DNA of 64,000 bases. It comes from WJMD01 sp964596015. GTDB lineage: Bacteria; Joyebacterota; Joyebacteria; Joyebacterales; Joyebacteraceae. The stretch lies in the NCBI GenBank assembly GCA_964596015.1, contig CAZQSB010000003.1, positions 1 to 64,000 on the forward strand, in the 5' to 3' direction. Below, piece by piece: positions 52,332 through 60,802 of this stretch (within the stretch, counting starts at the first letter, position 1; the number at the start of each line of letters is the position of its first letter). Made by a program: the position numbers and the translations under genes. A model generated the notes under the pieces. The model searched no databases. It was not told where the DNA came from and saw only the letters and a list, made by a program, of their open reading frames with translations.

Positions 52332-52468
52332 GTGTGTTACAGAGGGCTGGTAAGCAGCGGGCAGTGCGACGGGCGGGCTCGGTTCGCGGGCGACGGGGCC
52401 TTCGATGAGGCGCTCGACCGGCGCGTCCGCGCGGACCGGAGCGGCCGCTTCCCGTCGCCGTGGTCGAC

Positions 52469-53434
52469 CTAGGGGACGCGCACGGGACGCCGCTCGCCCA
52501 GCTCGTGGGCGAACCCTCTCCGGTATTCGCACGCGACGAGGTAGGTGACCATCGGCACCGAGAGACGACGCCACCAGAGCGCGGCCGCCGTCCGCCGGAC
52601 GAGGACGCAGAGGGGGCGCGCGGTCAGGAGGCGTACGAGGCCCTTCTTCAGGCGAAGCGAAAGACGGTCTTCCGGGCGCGGCGGCATCAGCGCCTCGAAG
52701 GGCAGGTCGCCTTCCCTCTCAGGATGCTTGGCGAGGAGGTCGAGAATGGCCCGGGGCGACTCGGAGCGCTTCCTGAGAAACGTCTCGAGCGTGACCGGCT
52801 CCATGTGGTAGGCGAACGCGCCGGCGCAGTGTCTGAACGAGAGTCCCTGGTCCTCGAGCCTGAAGGCCAGCTCGCAGTCCTCGAAGCCGTAGCGGGTGAA
52901 CGAGGCGTCAAACCCGCCCGCCGCCTCGAGACTCCTCCGCGGGACCGAGGCGTTGTTGGTGACGAAGTAGCGCGGGGGTATCTCCGAGCCCGGCGGCATG
53001 CGGTGCACGCCCATCCCGTCGTAGAACGAGGCCACCGTGGAGCGGCCGAGAGAGGGGTCGGAGAGGGCGGTTCCCACGAAGGCCGTTCCGGGATGCCGGC
53101 GGTGACACGCGACGTGGCGGCTGACGAGGTCCGGCTCGCACCGCATGTCGTCGTCGATGAAGAGGACGATGTTCCCGGTGCACTCGGCGAGGGCGGTGTT
53201 CCTCGCGGCGGCCCGGCCGAGGTTCGTCTCGTGACGCGGCGTCACGAGACGCCAGGGCGTCTCGAGGTCGGCCAGAAAAGTCCGCGTGTCGTCTCCGGAG
53301 GCGTCGTCGGCGACGACGACCTCGATGAGGTTCGCGGGGTAGTCCTGCTCGGCGAGAGACGCCAGCGTCCGCTCGAGCAGGCCGCGCCGGTCGTGCGTCG
53401 GGATGACGACGCTGACGGAGAGCTCATCGCCCAC
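52469..53434 (-). CDS. Glycosyltransferase family 2
   Basis: A 321-residue GT-A fold sugar transferase. The nucleotide-sugar binding start VSVVIPTHDRRGLLERTLAS, the DDASGDDT segment and the metal-binding FIDDDMRCEPDL (DXD) are clear; acceptor side motifs GFEDCELAFRLEDQG follow. The last 60 residues (RLSLRLKKGLVRLLTARP, RRLSVPMVTYLVACEYRRG) are basic and amphipathic, suggesting membrane association. GTG start; overlaps the GT4 gene by 11 bases. Last gene of the surface-glycan cluster. Confidence 0.9.
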   Translation of the reverse strand: MGDELSVSVVIPTHDRRGLLERTLASLAEQDYPANLIEVVVADDASGDDTRTFLADLETPWRLVTPRHETNLGRAAARNTALAECTGNIVLFIDDDMRCEPDLVSRHVACHRRHPGTAFVGTALSDPSLGRSTVASFYDGMGVHRMPPGSEIPPRYFVTNNASVPRRSLEAAGGFDASFTRYGFEDCELAFRLEDQGLSFRHCAGAFAYHMEPVTLETFLRKRSESPRAILDLLAKHPEREGDLPFEALMPPRPEDRLSLRLKKGLVRLLTARPLCVLVRRTAAALWWRRLSVPMVTYLVACEYRRGFAHELGERRPVRVP

Positions 53435-54530
53435 CGTGCTTCCTCCAGTCGGCCAGGAGGGTCTTCATCAGAAGCTCCATGCGCGCCATGTGTGTCCGGT
53501 GGTCGGCGCGATCCCTGACGATCTCGCTCGCCGCGGCCCCCAGACTCACTCGGAGATCCGGAGACTCGATGAGTCGGCAGATCGCCTCCGTGAGAGCGTC
53601 GGCGTCCTCGGGGGGAACGGCCAGCCCGCTCTCACCGTCGACGACCCACTCCATCGCCGACTCGAGGTCCGAGGTCACCACCGGAACGCCCGCGGCCATC
53701 GCCTCGAGGAGCGAGACGGCCGTCGCGTCCACCGAGGGCACCGTGAGGAAGACGTCCGAGGCCGCAAGCCATGCAGGAAGGTCGCCGTGAGGGATGCGTC
53801 CGACGAAGGTCGTCTGATCGGCGATCCCGAGCCGGACGGCGAGGTCCCGAAGCTCGGTGTCGTCGCCCTCGTTGCCCGCTACGATGAAGCGCGTCTCGGG
53901 GTGTCGCTCGAGGACCCGCGGGATGGTCCGGACGATGAGCTCGATGTTGTAGTACGGCTGCGTGAAGCTCCTCGTGCTGATGACGACGGGCGCGCCCTCC
54001 GGTATGCCGAGCCTCCCCCTCACATCGGTCGAAGCGTCCGGCCGGAAGCGGTCGAGGTCGACGCCCCACTGCACGACGTGGCACGCGTCCGGCCTCGCTC
54101 CCATCCGTATCGCGTGCTCGATGATGTCCTCCGAGTCCCCTGTGACCAGGTCGGCGCTCGCGAGGGCCCTTCGCGCGAGCCAGTTCTTGAGGGCCGTCTC
54201 GTGCGGGGTCACGTAGACGTCGTCTCCCCAGACGGTCAGGACGTGCGGGTGGAAGCCCGAGAACGCGCCCCAGTATCCGTAGCCCGTCAGGAAGTGCGTG
54301 TGGAGGATGTCGGGCCGGACGCGCCGCAGGATCCGTTTGACGCGGCCGAGAGCGGCCGCGTAGTGGAGCGGCTTCAGCGGGATGCCGGTCCGGATGTCGT
54401 GGACCGTGACCCCGTCGATCGGCGAGGGCTGCACCGTCATGAGGTGCACGTCGTGTCCCTGCTCCACGAAGTAGCGGAGCCAGCGTATGGTGTGGATGTG
54501 GCCGCCTATGGAGAGATACGCGATGCGCAC
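53424..54530 (-). CDS. Glycosyltransferase family 4
   Basis: A 368-residue GT-B fold enzyme. N-terminal acceptor domain starts MRIAYLSIGGHIHTIRW; the TVWGDDVYVTPHET and WGVDLDRFRPD segments and the C-terminal donor domain with FVGRIPHGDLPAWLAASDVFLTVPS and ATAVSLLEAMAAGVPVVTSDL (E-X7-E) are typical. Start set at GTG 54530, with GGAAGGGA upstream; a longer open frame upstream is only a shadow of the neighbouring gene. Probably transfers a sugar onto a lipid-linked surface oligosaccharide. Confidence 0.92.
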   Translation of the reverse strand: MRIAYLSIGGHIHTIRWLRYFVEQGHDVHLMTVQPSPIDGVTVHDIRTGIPLKPLHYAAALGRVKRILRRVRPDILHTHFLTGYGYWGAFSGFHPHVLTVWGDDVYVTPHETALKNWLARRALASADLVTGDSEDIIEHAIRMGARPDACHVVQWGVDLDRFRPDASTDVRGRLGIPEGAPVVISTRSFTQPYYNIELIVRTIPRVLERHPETRFIVAGNEGDDTELRDLAVRLGIADQTTFVGRIPHGDLPAWLAASDVFLTVPSVDATAVSLLEAMAAGVPVVTSDLESAMEWVVDGESGLAVPPEDADALTEAICRLIESPDLRVSLGAAASEIVRDRADHRTHMARMELLMKTLLADWRKHGGR

Positions 54531-54547
54531 GAGGTCCCGATCCCTTC

Positions 54548-55867
54548 CTAGAACGTCACGGCGAGCCCGGTGTCCGGGCGCGCTTCCACGCGGCGGGCGT
54601 GCCGCCTCGCGTATCCGGCGGCGACCCAGATGAAGAGCGCCACCACGGGCGCGATCTTGAAGGAGTGGTTGAGCACATGCTCGAAGGCCGTCCAGTGGAC
54701 CTGAGGGTCGGGTCCGGGCACGTCGTAGAACACGAACGGCGTCGGGATGGCCAGCAGCGCGAACACTACGGCGACGACCCGCGCTCTGGTGCGGGCGAAG
54801 AGAAGAACCAGCACCGGGATCATGAGCACGTAGTGATACTCCCAGACCTCGCGGAAGATGAGGAAGTAGGTCATCGTCCAGAGGGAGATGAGCTCGACGA
54901 GGTCGACCGGCTTCCTGCGGAACGTGACCCAGAGGCTCACGAGGATCGGTGTCAGCATCGTCGCGAGCACAAGGAGCCTCGTGACGCTCAGCCTGATGCC
55001 CTGTACGTGAGCGAACGGCGCCGAGGCCCCTGGGAAGAACCGGTCCTTCAGCGTCATGACCAGCGAGACGAGACCGAGGTTGCCGGGCATCGGCGTCAGA
55101 CTGAGGTCGAAGTTGTCGTGGGAGAACTGGTCCACCCCGGTCTCCCGGAGAGCGAAGTACGGGACCGTGGTCGCGACGACGAGCCCGACCGCGATGAGGA
55201 CCGGGCGGAACCTCCTCAGTCTCACCAGTATGGGAGCGTACAGGATGGTGAGGTGCTTGATGAGGACCGACATGATCCACGCCCACTCGGCCTTCCTCGT
55301 TTCGCCCCGGCTGTAGGTGAGCGCGAACGCGAAGATGAGCGCCGCCATGACGAACGTGAGCTGTCCCATGTACTGCTCGATGTAGAACGGCGAGAAGAGG
55401 AGCCACATCGCGGCGAGCGTGTCCCCGAGGTCGCGGTCCGCGGCCATCCTTCTCGTCGCCAGAACGCACAGCAGGAGCACGACCTCGACGACGGCGATCC
55501 AGAACCAGTAGGCCGCCACGGGCGGCAGCGCGTTGAGGGCCACGCCCAGCGTGTAGGCGACGAACGGAAGATAGCGGTAGAAGTAGGCGTACGGGACCAC
55601 CCGGTCCGGGTCGTCCATCGGGCGCTGATAGATGTCCTCTCCCTCGAGGACGTAGCGCCCGGCCTGGTAGAACGCGTAGAAGTCGCTCCCCTGACCCTCC
55701 TCGAGGTTGTGCGTTCCCTCGATGAAGAGCGGGTTCAGGAAGTGCGTCGGCGCGACCAGCGAGGCCACGAAGACGATGTGAACGGCGACGCCCAGAAGGA
55801 GCAGCAGTCTTCCACGGGAGATGTCCACGCGGTCGTCCTCCCTCACCGCCCGAGACTCGAAGCCCAT
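54548..55867 (-). CDS. GT87/DUF2029-type integral membrane mannosyltransferase-like protein
   Basis: A 439-residue membrane protein with about ten helices. The start with YAFYQAGRYVLEGEDIY and the YAYFYRYLPFVAYTLG segment is the hallmark of the DUF2029/GT87 family, polyprenol-phosphate-mannose-dependent transferases; the expected catalytic Asp in the first periplasmic loop is in GSDFYAFY. A Dpm1-like enzyme that would make polyprenol-phosphate sugar donors is encoded at 62949-63662. Ends 17 bases before the GT4 gene and overlaps the FemAB-like gene. Confidence 0.85.
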   Translation of the reverse strand: MGFESRAVREDDRVDISRGRLLLLLGVAVHIVFVASLVAPTHFLNPLFIEGTHNLEEGQGSDFYAFYQAGRYVLEGEDIYQRPMDDPDRVVPYAYFYRYLPFVAYTLGVALNALPPVAAYWFWIAVVEVVLLLCVLATRRMAADRDLGDTLAAMWLLFSPFYIEQYMGQLTFVMAALIFAFALTYSRGETRKAEWAWIMSVLIKHLTILYAPILVRLRRFRPVLIAVGLVVATTVPYFALRETGVDQFSHDNFDLSLTPMPGNLGLVSLVMTLKDRFFPGASAPFAHVQGIRLSVTRLLVLATMLTPILVSLWVTFRRKPVDLVELISLWTMTYFLIFREVWEYHYVLMIPVLVLLFARTRARVVAVVFALLAIPTPFVFYDVPGPDPQVHWTAFEHVLNHSFKIAPVVALFIWVAAGYARRHARRVEARPDTGLAVTF

Positions 55868-56811
55868 CGAGCGGCTCGGTAGAGCGGAGTCGTGATCCTG
55901 AGCGTAACGTACGTCGCGTCCCTGGCTCCGAGCGAGGCCTTGAAGGCGCGCACGCCCGGCAGGTCCCGGCTGGCGCCCAGGTTAAGGACCTCGTAGCCTT
56001 CCTCGCATCCGAGCTTCATCGCGTGCGCATGCAGGAGGTTGTTGGAGGCGTGCTCTCGCCCCTCGTCGGACGAGGCATTGCCCCAGTTCATGATGGTCCG
56101 GTTGAGCGCGAAGTTGAGGTCCCCGCCGATGACCCTGCCCTCGCGCTCGGCCAGCCACATCCTGACCCCGTCGTGCTCCACCTCGGCCAGCCGCTCGAAG
56201 AACGAGGCGTCGTGCGGCGGCTCGGTCCCCCAGCGGGCGGCCGATTCCTCGAGCAGGGCGTGGTACGCGAGAAAGTCCCTTCTCCCCCGGGCCCTGCGGA
56301 CGCTGACGCCCGCCTTCCGCGCCTTCTTGAGCTTGTTCCTTGCCGATGGCCGGAAACGTTCGAGCGCGGCCTCGTACCCGTCCGCGAGGTCGACGACCTG
56401 CATGGTCCCCGTCTCGTGCTCGAACGCACCCGACGGGTCGAGGTCGCGGCCCGAGACATCGACCATCTGCGCCATCGCCACCCCCGGCGAACGGGCGAGG
56501 TCGGCGTACGCGGAGACAAGGGCCGCCCCCGTACCCTCCGGGGCGTTGCGGCCGAGCACCGGTCCCCCGTAGGTGCCGAACGGCATGGACTCGATGAGCG
56601 AGAGGCCCATGCGCGAGCGCCTGACGTAGGGCAGATAGCCGACCACATGGTCGCCGTCCGTCGCCACGAGCCGGCCGGCCTCGTGGTCGCCGTGCGCGGT
56701 CTCGAGGAAACGGGACCAGGAGGGCGTGTGGAAGAAGGTCGCCGCGGCGTCCTCCGCGAGAAGACGGTCGAACTCGAGCGGATCGTCGTGCCGTGCGACC
56801 CGGACATCCAC
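55843..56811 (-). CDS. FemAB-like GNAT acyltransferase
   Basis: A 322-residue protein with two GNAT-like halves as in FemAB/MprF-type and PEP-CTERM-associated acyltransferases. Seen: FHTPSWSRFLETAHGD, GYLPYVRRSRMG, a basic helix RNKLKKARKAGVSVRRA, and ALNRTIMNWGNASSDEGREHASNNLLHAHAMKLGCEEGYEVLNLGAS (in parts), the conserved acceptor region. May attach an acyl or aminoacyl group to an amino-sugar; the neighbouring DegT aminotransferase would make such an amino-sugar. Exact reaction unknown. Overlaps the GT87 start by 25 bases. Confidence 0.85.
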   Translation of the reverse strand: MDVRVARHDDPLEFDRLLAEDAAATFFHTPSWSRFLETAHGDHEAGRLVATDGDHVVGYLPYVRRSRMGLSLIESMPFGTYGGPVLGRNAPEGTGAALVSAYADLARSPGVAMAQMVDVSGRDLDPSGAFEHETGTMQVVDLADGYEAALERFRPSARNKLKKARKAGVSVRRARGRRDFLAYHALLEESAARWGTEPPHDASFFERLAEVEHDGVRMWLAEREGRVIGGDLNFALNRTIMNWGNASSDEGREHASNNLLHAHAMKLGCEEGYEVLNLGASRDLPGVRAFKASLGARDATYVTLRITTPLYRAARWASSLGR

Positions 56812-56815
56812 CGGC

Positions 56816-58015
56816 CTACCTCCGGTAGTAGCGGGTCAGCTTGCGCACCGCGGTCACGACGTCCTCGACGTCGTTCTCGCTCATACCCGGGTAGATGGGA
56901 AGCGACACGGCGCGCTCGAAGTACTCCTCGGTCGCCGGGAAGCTGCCTTTCCCGAGCCCGAGGTGCTCGCGGAAGAACGGGTGGTAGTGCAGCGGAATGA
57001 AGTGGACGCTGACCCCGACGCCTTCGGCCAGAAGCCCCCTGATGAACGCGTCCCTGCCGATGGTCAGGCGCTCGGGCTCGATCTGGATCGTGTAGAGATG
57101 CCAGGCGTGGTGCCCGCGGTCGAACTCGGGCGGAGTCCGGACGATGTCGTCGTCCATGAGTCCCTCGCGGTACGCCGAGGCTATCCTCTCCCGGGCCCTC
57201 CGGAACTCGTCGACGCGCTCCATCTGGCACAGGCCCAGAGCGGCCTGCACGTCGTTCATGTTGTACTTGAACCCGGCCTCGAGCACCTCGTAGTACCAGG
57301 GGCCCCGGTCCGAGTAGCGCTTCCATGCGTCGCTCGACATCCCGTGGAGCGCCAGACGCCTGACGCGGTCCGTCACCTCCGGGTCCGGAGAGGTGACGAT
57401 CCCGCCCTCCCCCGTGGTGATCCCCTTCGTCACGTAGAAGCTGAACGACGTCGCGTCGGCGACGGAGCCGATCTTCCTGCCGTCGAGGGTGGCGCTGATC
57501 GCATGGGCGCCGTCGGCGAGAACACGGATGCCGCGGTCCCGGGCCAGGTCCACGACGTTGTCGATGTCGGTCGGGCGTCCGGCGAAGTGAAGCGGTATCA
57601 ACAGCTTCGTCCGGTCGGTCACCGCTTCCGCCATCCGCGCCGCGTCCGCGTTCAGCGTTTCGGGGTCGATGTCGACCAGCACGGGTTTCGCGCCCAGATG
57701 GACGATCATGTTTCCCGCGGCGGCGAAGTTCAACGCCGGCAGGACCACTTCATCGCCCGGACCGACACCGAGAACGACCATGCCCAGATGAAGCCCGGCC
57801 GTGCAGGAATGGAGCGCGGCGGCCCCAGGAACGCCGACGTAATCGGCCACGACCTGCTCGAACTCGCGGGTTCTCGGACCCACGGTCAGCCAGCCGGACT
57901 TGAGCGTGTCGATGACCGAGTCTATCTCGGCGCAGCCGATGGAGGGCCTGGCGAACGGCAGGAACTCCTCGCGGACGGCGCGTCCTCCCTCGGAGGCCGG
58001 CAGGTCGTTCTTCAT
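56816..58015 (-). CDS. DegT/DnrJ/EryC1/StrS-family sugar aminotransferase
   Basis: A 399-residue PLP enzyme that aminates keto-sugars. The motif FARPSIGCAEIDSVIDTLKSGWLTVGP (in parts), HSCTAGLHLGMVVLGVGPGDEV, the PLP-binding Lys in SFYVTKGITTGEGG (about residue 197), and YNMNDVQAALGLCQ are intact. The common EDAAHA motif reads ADGAHA here. It overlaps the stop of the CapD-like dehydratase (ATGA), which would supply the 4-keto-6-deoxy-sugar substrate. Likely makes an amino-deoxy sugar for the surface glycan. Confidence 0.95.
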   Translation of the reverse strand: MKNDLPASEGGRAVREEFLPFARPSIGCAEIDSVIDTLKSGWLTVGPRTREFEQVVADYVGVPGAAALHSCTAGLHLGMVVLGVGPGDEVVLPALNFAAAGNMIVHLGAKPVLVDIDPETLNADAARMAEAVTDRTKLLIPLHFAGRPTDIDNVVDLARDRGIRVLADGAHAISATLDGRKIGSVADATSFSFYVTKGITTGEGGIVTSPDPEVTDRVRRLALHGMSSDAWKRYSDRGPWYYEVLEAGFKYNMNDVQAALGLCQMERVDEFRRARERIASAYREGLMDDDIVRTPPEFDRGHHAWHLYTIQIEPERLTIGRDAFIRGLLAEGVGVSVHFIPLHYHPFFREHLGLGKGSFPATEEYFERAVSLPIYPGMSENDVEDVVTAVRKLTRYYRR

Positions 58016-59460
58016 TGGGTTCCCTTGGGTTCGATTCCGTCGAAGATGTCGTTGAACGCGCGGAGGACCCCCTCGCGGTCCCCCTCGCGGGCCAGTCTCT
58101 CCAACTCTCTGATGTCATCGGGCGACGCTTCGAGGTCGGTTTCCGGGTCCTGCTCGACGACCATGATCTTCTCGCGCTCGGTGCGTCTCAGGTTCTCCGA
58201 GTCGCACCAGAGCTCCTCGTGGAGCTTCTCGCCCGGTCTGAGACCCGTGAACCTGATGGTCACGTCGCGTCCGGGCTCGAAGCCCGAGAGCCTGATGAGG
58301 TGCTCCGCGAGCTCGGAGATCCGGATCGGGTCCCCCATGTCGAGGACGAACACCTCCCCGCCCTGTCCCAGGAAGCCCGCCTGAATGACCAGCATCGCGG
58401 CTTCCCGGATGGTCATGAAGTACCGCGTGACGTCGGGGTGCGTGACTGTGACGGGGCCTCCCAGACGGATCTGCTGCTTGAACATGGGGACGACGCTCCC
58501 GCGGCTCCCGAGGACGTTCCCGAACCGGACCGCGACGAGCGTCGTGTCCATGTCGTCACGCCTTGCGAGATGGACCAGCAGGAGCTCGGCCAGTCGCTTC
58601 GACGCGCCCATGACGCCCTGCGGGCTCACAGCCTTGTCGGTGGAGAGAAGAACGAAGCGTTCCGCTCCGTAGCGTACCGCCGCGTCGACCAGGAGACGCG
58701 TTCCGGTGACGTTGTTCCGGACGGCTTCCTCCGGGAAGTACTCCATCAGGTGGACGTGCTTGTGGGCCGCCGCGTGGTAGACGATCTCGGGCCTGTGGGT
58801 CCTGAAGGCCCGCTCGACCGACGTCTCGTTCGAGACGCTGCCTATGAACGGCACGCGCGGGACGTCGGGATGGCTCTGCGCAAGCTCGCGGTCGATGGCG
58901 TGAACGCTGTTCTCCCCGCGCCCCATGAGAACGATCTCGGCCGGTTCGAACGATGCGACCTGGCGGACCAGCTCGGAGCCGATCGAGCCGCCGGCCCCCG
59001 TCACCAGCACGCGCCGGCCCGAGAGGTATCCGCGCATCTCCTCGGCGTCGAGCGTGACCGTCTCGCGGCCGAGCAGGTCCTCGAGCTCCACCGGTCGGAT
59101 CTGGTTGATCTCGACGTCGCCGAGGATGATCTCCCACACTCCGGGGACGATCTTGAAATCGCGTCCCGCCTCCTCGGCGAGCCGGACGACTTCGCGGATG
59201 GTGTGTCCCGAAGCCGAGGGGATCGCGATGATGACGTGGTCGACGTCGTGCTCGTCGGTCACGGAGACGAGATCGGAGATCGGAGCGAGGACGGGCGCGC
59301 CCGCAATGGTCCTGCCCAGCTTCGTCGGGTCGTCGTCGAGAAAGCCCACGACCACGTATCCCTGGCCGGGACGCCCTCCCAACTCCTGCGCCACCATGCT
59401 TCCCGCGGCGCCGGCGCCGACCACGAGCGTGCGGACGGTCTCTCTGGGCTTCTCGCTCAC
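58012..59460 (-). CDS. UDP-sugar 4,6-dehydratase, CapD/FlaA1/WbpM-like, soluble form
   Basis: A 482-residue extended SDR. An N-terminal Rossmann-like domain (about residues 8-130, VGAGAAGSMVAQEL) precedes the catalytic domain with VLVTGAGGSIGSELVRQ, HAAAHKHVHLME, LSTDKAVSPQGVMGASKR (the Met-X3-Lys type active site of FlaA1/PglF/WbpM) and VTHPDVTRYFMTI. Members normally have four membrane helices at the N-terminus (about 600 residues total); here they are absent. Converts UDP-GlcNAc-type sugars to the 4-keto-6-deoxy form, substrate for the following aminotransferase. Confidence 0.95.
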   Translation of the reverse strand: MSEKPRETVRTLVVGAGAAGSMVAQELGGRPGQGYVVVGFLDDDPTKLGRTIAGAPVLAPISDLVSVTDEHDVDHVIIAIPSASGHTIREVVRLAEEAGRDFKIVPGVWEIILGDVEINQIRPVELEDLLGRETVTLDAEEMRGYLSGRRVLVTGAGGSIGSELVRQVASFEPAEIVLMGRGENSVHAIDRELAQSHPDVPRVPFIGSVSNETSVERAFRTHRPEIVYHAAAHKHVHLMEYFPEEAVRNNVTGTRLLVDAAVRYGAERFVLLSTDKAVSPQGVMGASKRLAELLLVHLARRDDMDTTLVAVRFGNVLGSRGSVVPMFKQQIRLGGPVTVTHPDVTRYFMTIREAAMLVIQAGFLGQGGEVFVLDMGDPIRISELAEHLIRLSGFEPGRDVTIRFTGLRPGEKLHEELWCDSENLRRTEREKIMVVEQDPETDLEASPDDIRELERLAREGDREGVLRAFNDIFDGIEPKGTQ

Positions 59461-59488
59461 GAGCTGTCTCCCGCCACGAAGGTCGCTG

Positions 59489-60802
59489 CTAGCGGATGAT
59501 AGCGATCCGCGCGAACTCCGATGATCCCCCGGGCTTCTCGATCCGCACGATGTAGAGGCCGCTCGGGACCTCGATGCCGTCGTCGTCCAGAGTGTCCCAG
59601 GCGTACGGCTCCTCGCGCGCCGAAAGCGTTCGGACCCGTTCCCCGGTGACGTCGTAGATCTCGACCTCGGAGCCCCGATCGACGCCGAGGATGGTGATCT
59701 CCCTCCTGGACCCGTCGGCCCGCCACGGGTTCGGGAAGATGGGCATCGCCTGTCCCGGTACCGAGATGTCCGAGCGGAACCAGTGCAGGTCGGTCTCCGC
59801 GATCGACTCTCCGATGGTCAGCGCCCAGACGGTGCCGGTCGCCTCGTGCACCTCGATGCGGTCGACCGTCGGATTCGAGAGTCCGTCCGCCACGCCGAAC
59901 GTCCTGATCGCGGCCCCGTTCGGGTAGAGCTGCGCGACTCCCTCGTCCGTGCCGACCCAGATGTACCCCCGGGCGTCGGTCGTCACGGTACGCACCTCCG
60001 TCCCGAGCAGATCGTCGACGACCACGGGCGGGCCGCCCCCGCCGTCGAAGATCACAAGGCCCGATTGCGTGCCTGCAAGGACCCTGCCGTCCTGCGCCAC
60101 GTGCAGCTCGAAGATGCGGTTTGATGGAAGACCCGTGCCAAGATCGTAGTTCGTCCATGTGTCGTCTTCGAAGGTCTGATAGTCCCCGTAGTCCCAGATG
60201 TCCACGCCGGCGGCGAAGTAGCCTATCCAGAGACGACCGGAGTCGTCGACGGCCAGCGCCCGCACGTCGTCGTCGGAGAACTGGGTCAGGAACGGCTCCC
60301 AGGCGTTGTCGTAGTGCAGCACTGTGTCCGCGTCCGGCACATAGAGCTCGAGCGTCCCGTCACGGTTGTGACTCTCGTCCCGCATGCCGAACCAGAAGTT
60401 GCCGTTCTCGTCCTCCGTCATCGAGAACACCCGCTTGTTGGCCACGTCGCCCGGGTACTTGAGGTAGAACCACTCGTCGTCCGAGAAGTCGGACGGGGTC
60501 CCGCCGTCGTCGAGCCTGTCGACCGTGTTGTCCCCGTCGCGCGTCAGCCACTTCCTGTTCTGTGAGTCGACGAAGACGACGTACGCCCAGTTGTTCTGGC
60601 TGATCCCGCTCGAGGCGGCGTCGAACACGATGGACGTGCCGTCGTACCGGACGAGTCCTGTGCCGTTGACCTGGAGCCATACCACGTTGTCCTCGAGCGC
60701 GAAGTCGAGGATGCGGTTGTCGGTGATGTCGACGCGCTCCCACTGGGCGCACGCCGGGAACGCGGCCAGCGCCGCGAGGGCGAACGCCAGAACGGTTCTC
60801 AT
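59489..60802 (-). CDS. Exported propeller (Reg_prop-like) protein with type-IX-like C-terminal domain
   Basis: A 437-residue protein with signal peptide (VLAFALAALAAFPACAQ) and propeller-like repeats (about 20-335) such as DENGNFWFGMRDES, DDSGRLWIGYFAAGVDIWD, AQDGRVLAGTQSGLVIF and DARGYIWVGTDEGVAQLY, typical of two-component-regulator propellers. The last 85 residues (PGQAMPIFPNPWRADG, VEIYDVTGERVRTL, WDTLDDDGIEVPSGLYIVRI, FARIAIIR) form the same C-terminal sorting-like domain as the C25 peptidase. Its ATG overlaps the fusion transferase stop as ATGA, placing it within the glycan operon; it may be a surface protein decorated by that glycan. Confidence 0.85.
   Translation of the reverse strand: MRTVLAFALAALAAFPACAQWERVDITDNRILDFALEDNVVWLQVNGTGLVRYDGTSIVFDAASSGISQNNWAYVVFVDSQNRKWLTRDGDNTVDRLDDGGTPSDFSDDEWFYLKYPGDVANKRVFSMTEDENGNFWFGMRDESHNRDGTLELYVPDADTVLHYDNAWEPFLTQFSDDDVRALAVDDSGRLWIGYFAAGVDIWDYGDYQTFEDDTWTNYDLGTGLPSNRIFELHVAQDGRVLAGTQSGLVIFDGGGGPPVVVDDLLGTEVRTVTTDARGYIWVGTDEGVAQLYPNGAAIRTFGVADGLSNPTVDRIEVHEATGTVWALTIGESIAETDLHWFRSDISVPGQAMPIFPNPWRADGSRREITILGVDRGSEVEIYDVTGERVRTLSAREEPYAWDTLDDDGIEVPSGLYIVRIEKPGGSSEFARIAIIR

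Larger units (their letters stand above)
52092..52468. other. 377-base intergenic stretch
   Basis: No convincing gene. It holds a terminator-like hairpin (52128-52153) and a palindrome-rich, locally AT-richer block (52255-52331). A 34-codon minus-strand frame starting at 52320 has no family resemblance. Confidence 0.6.
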
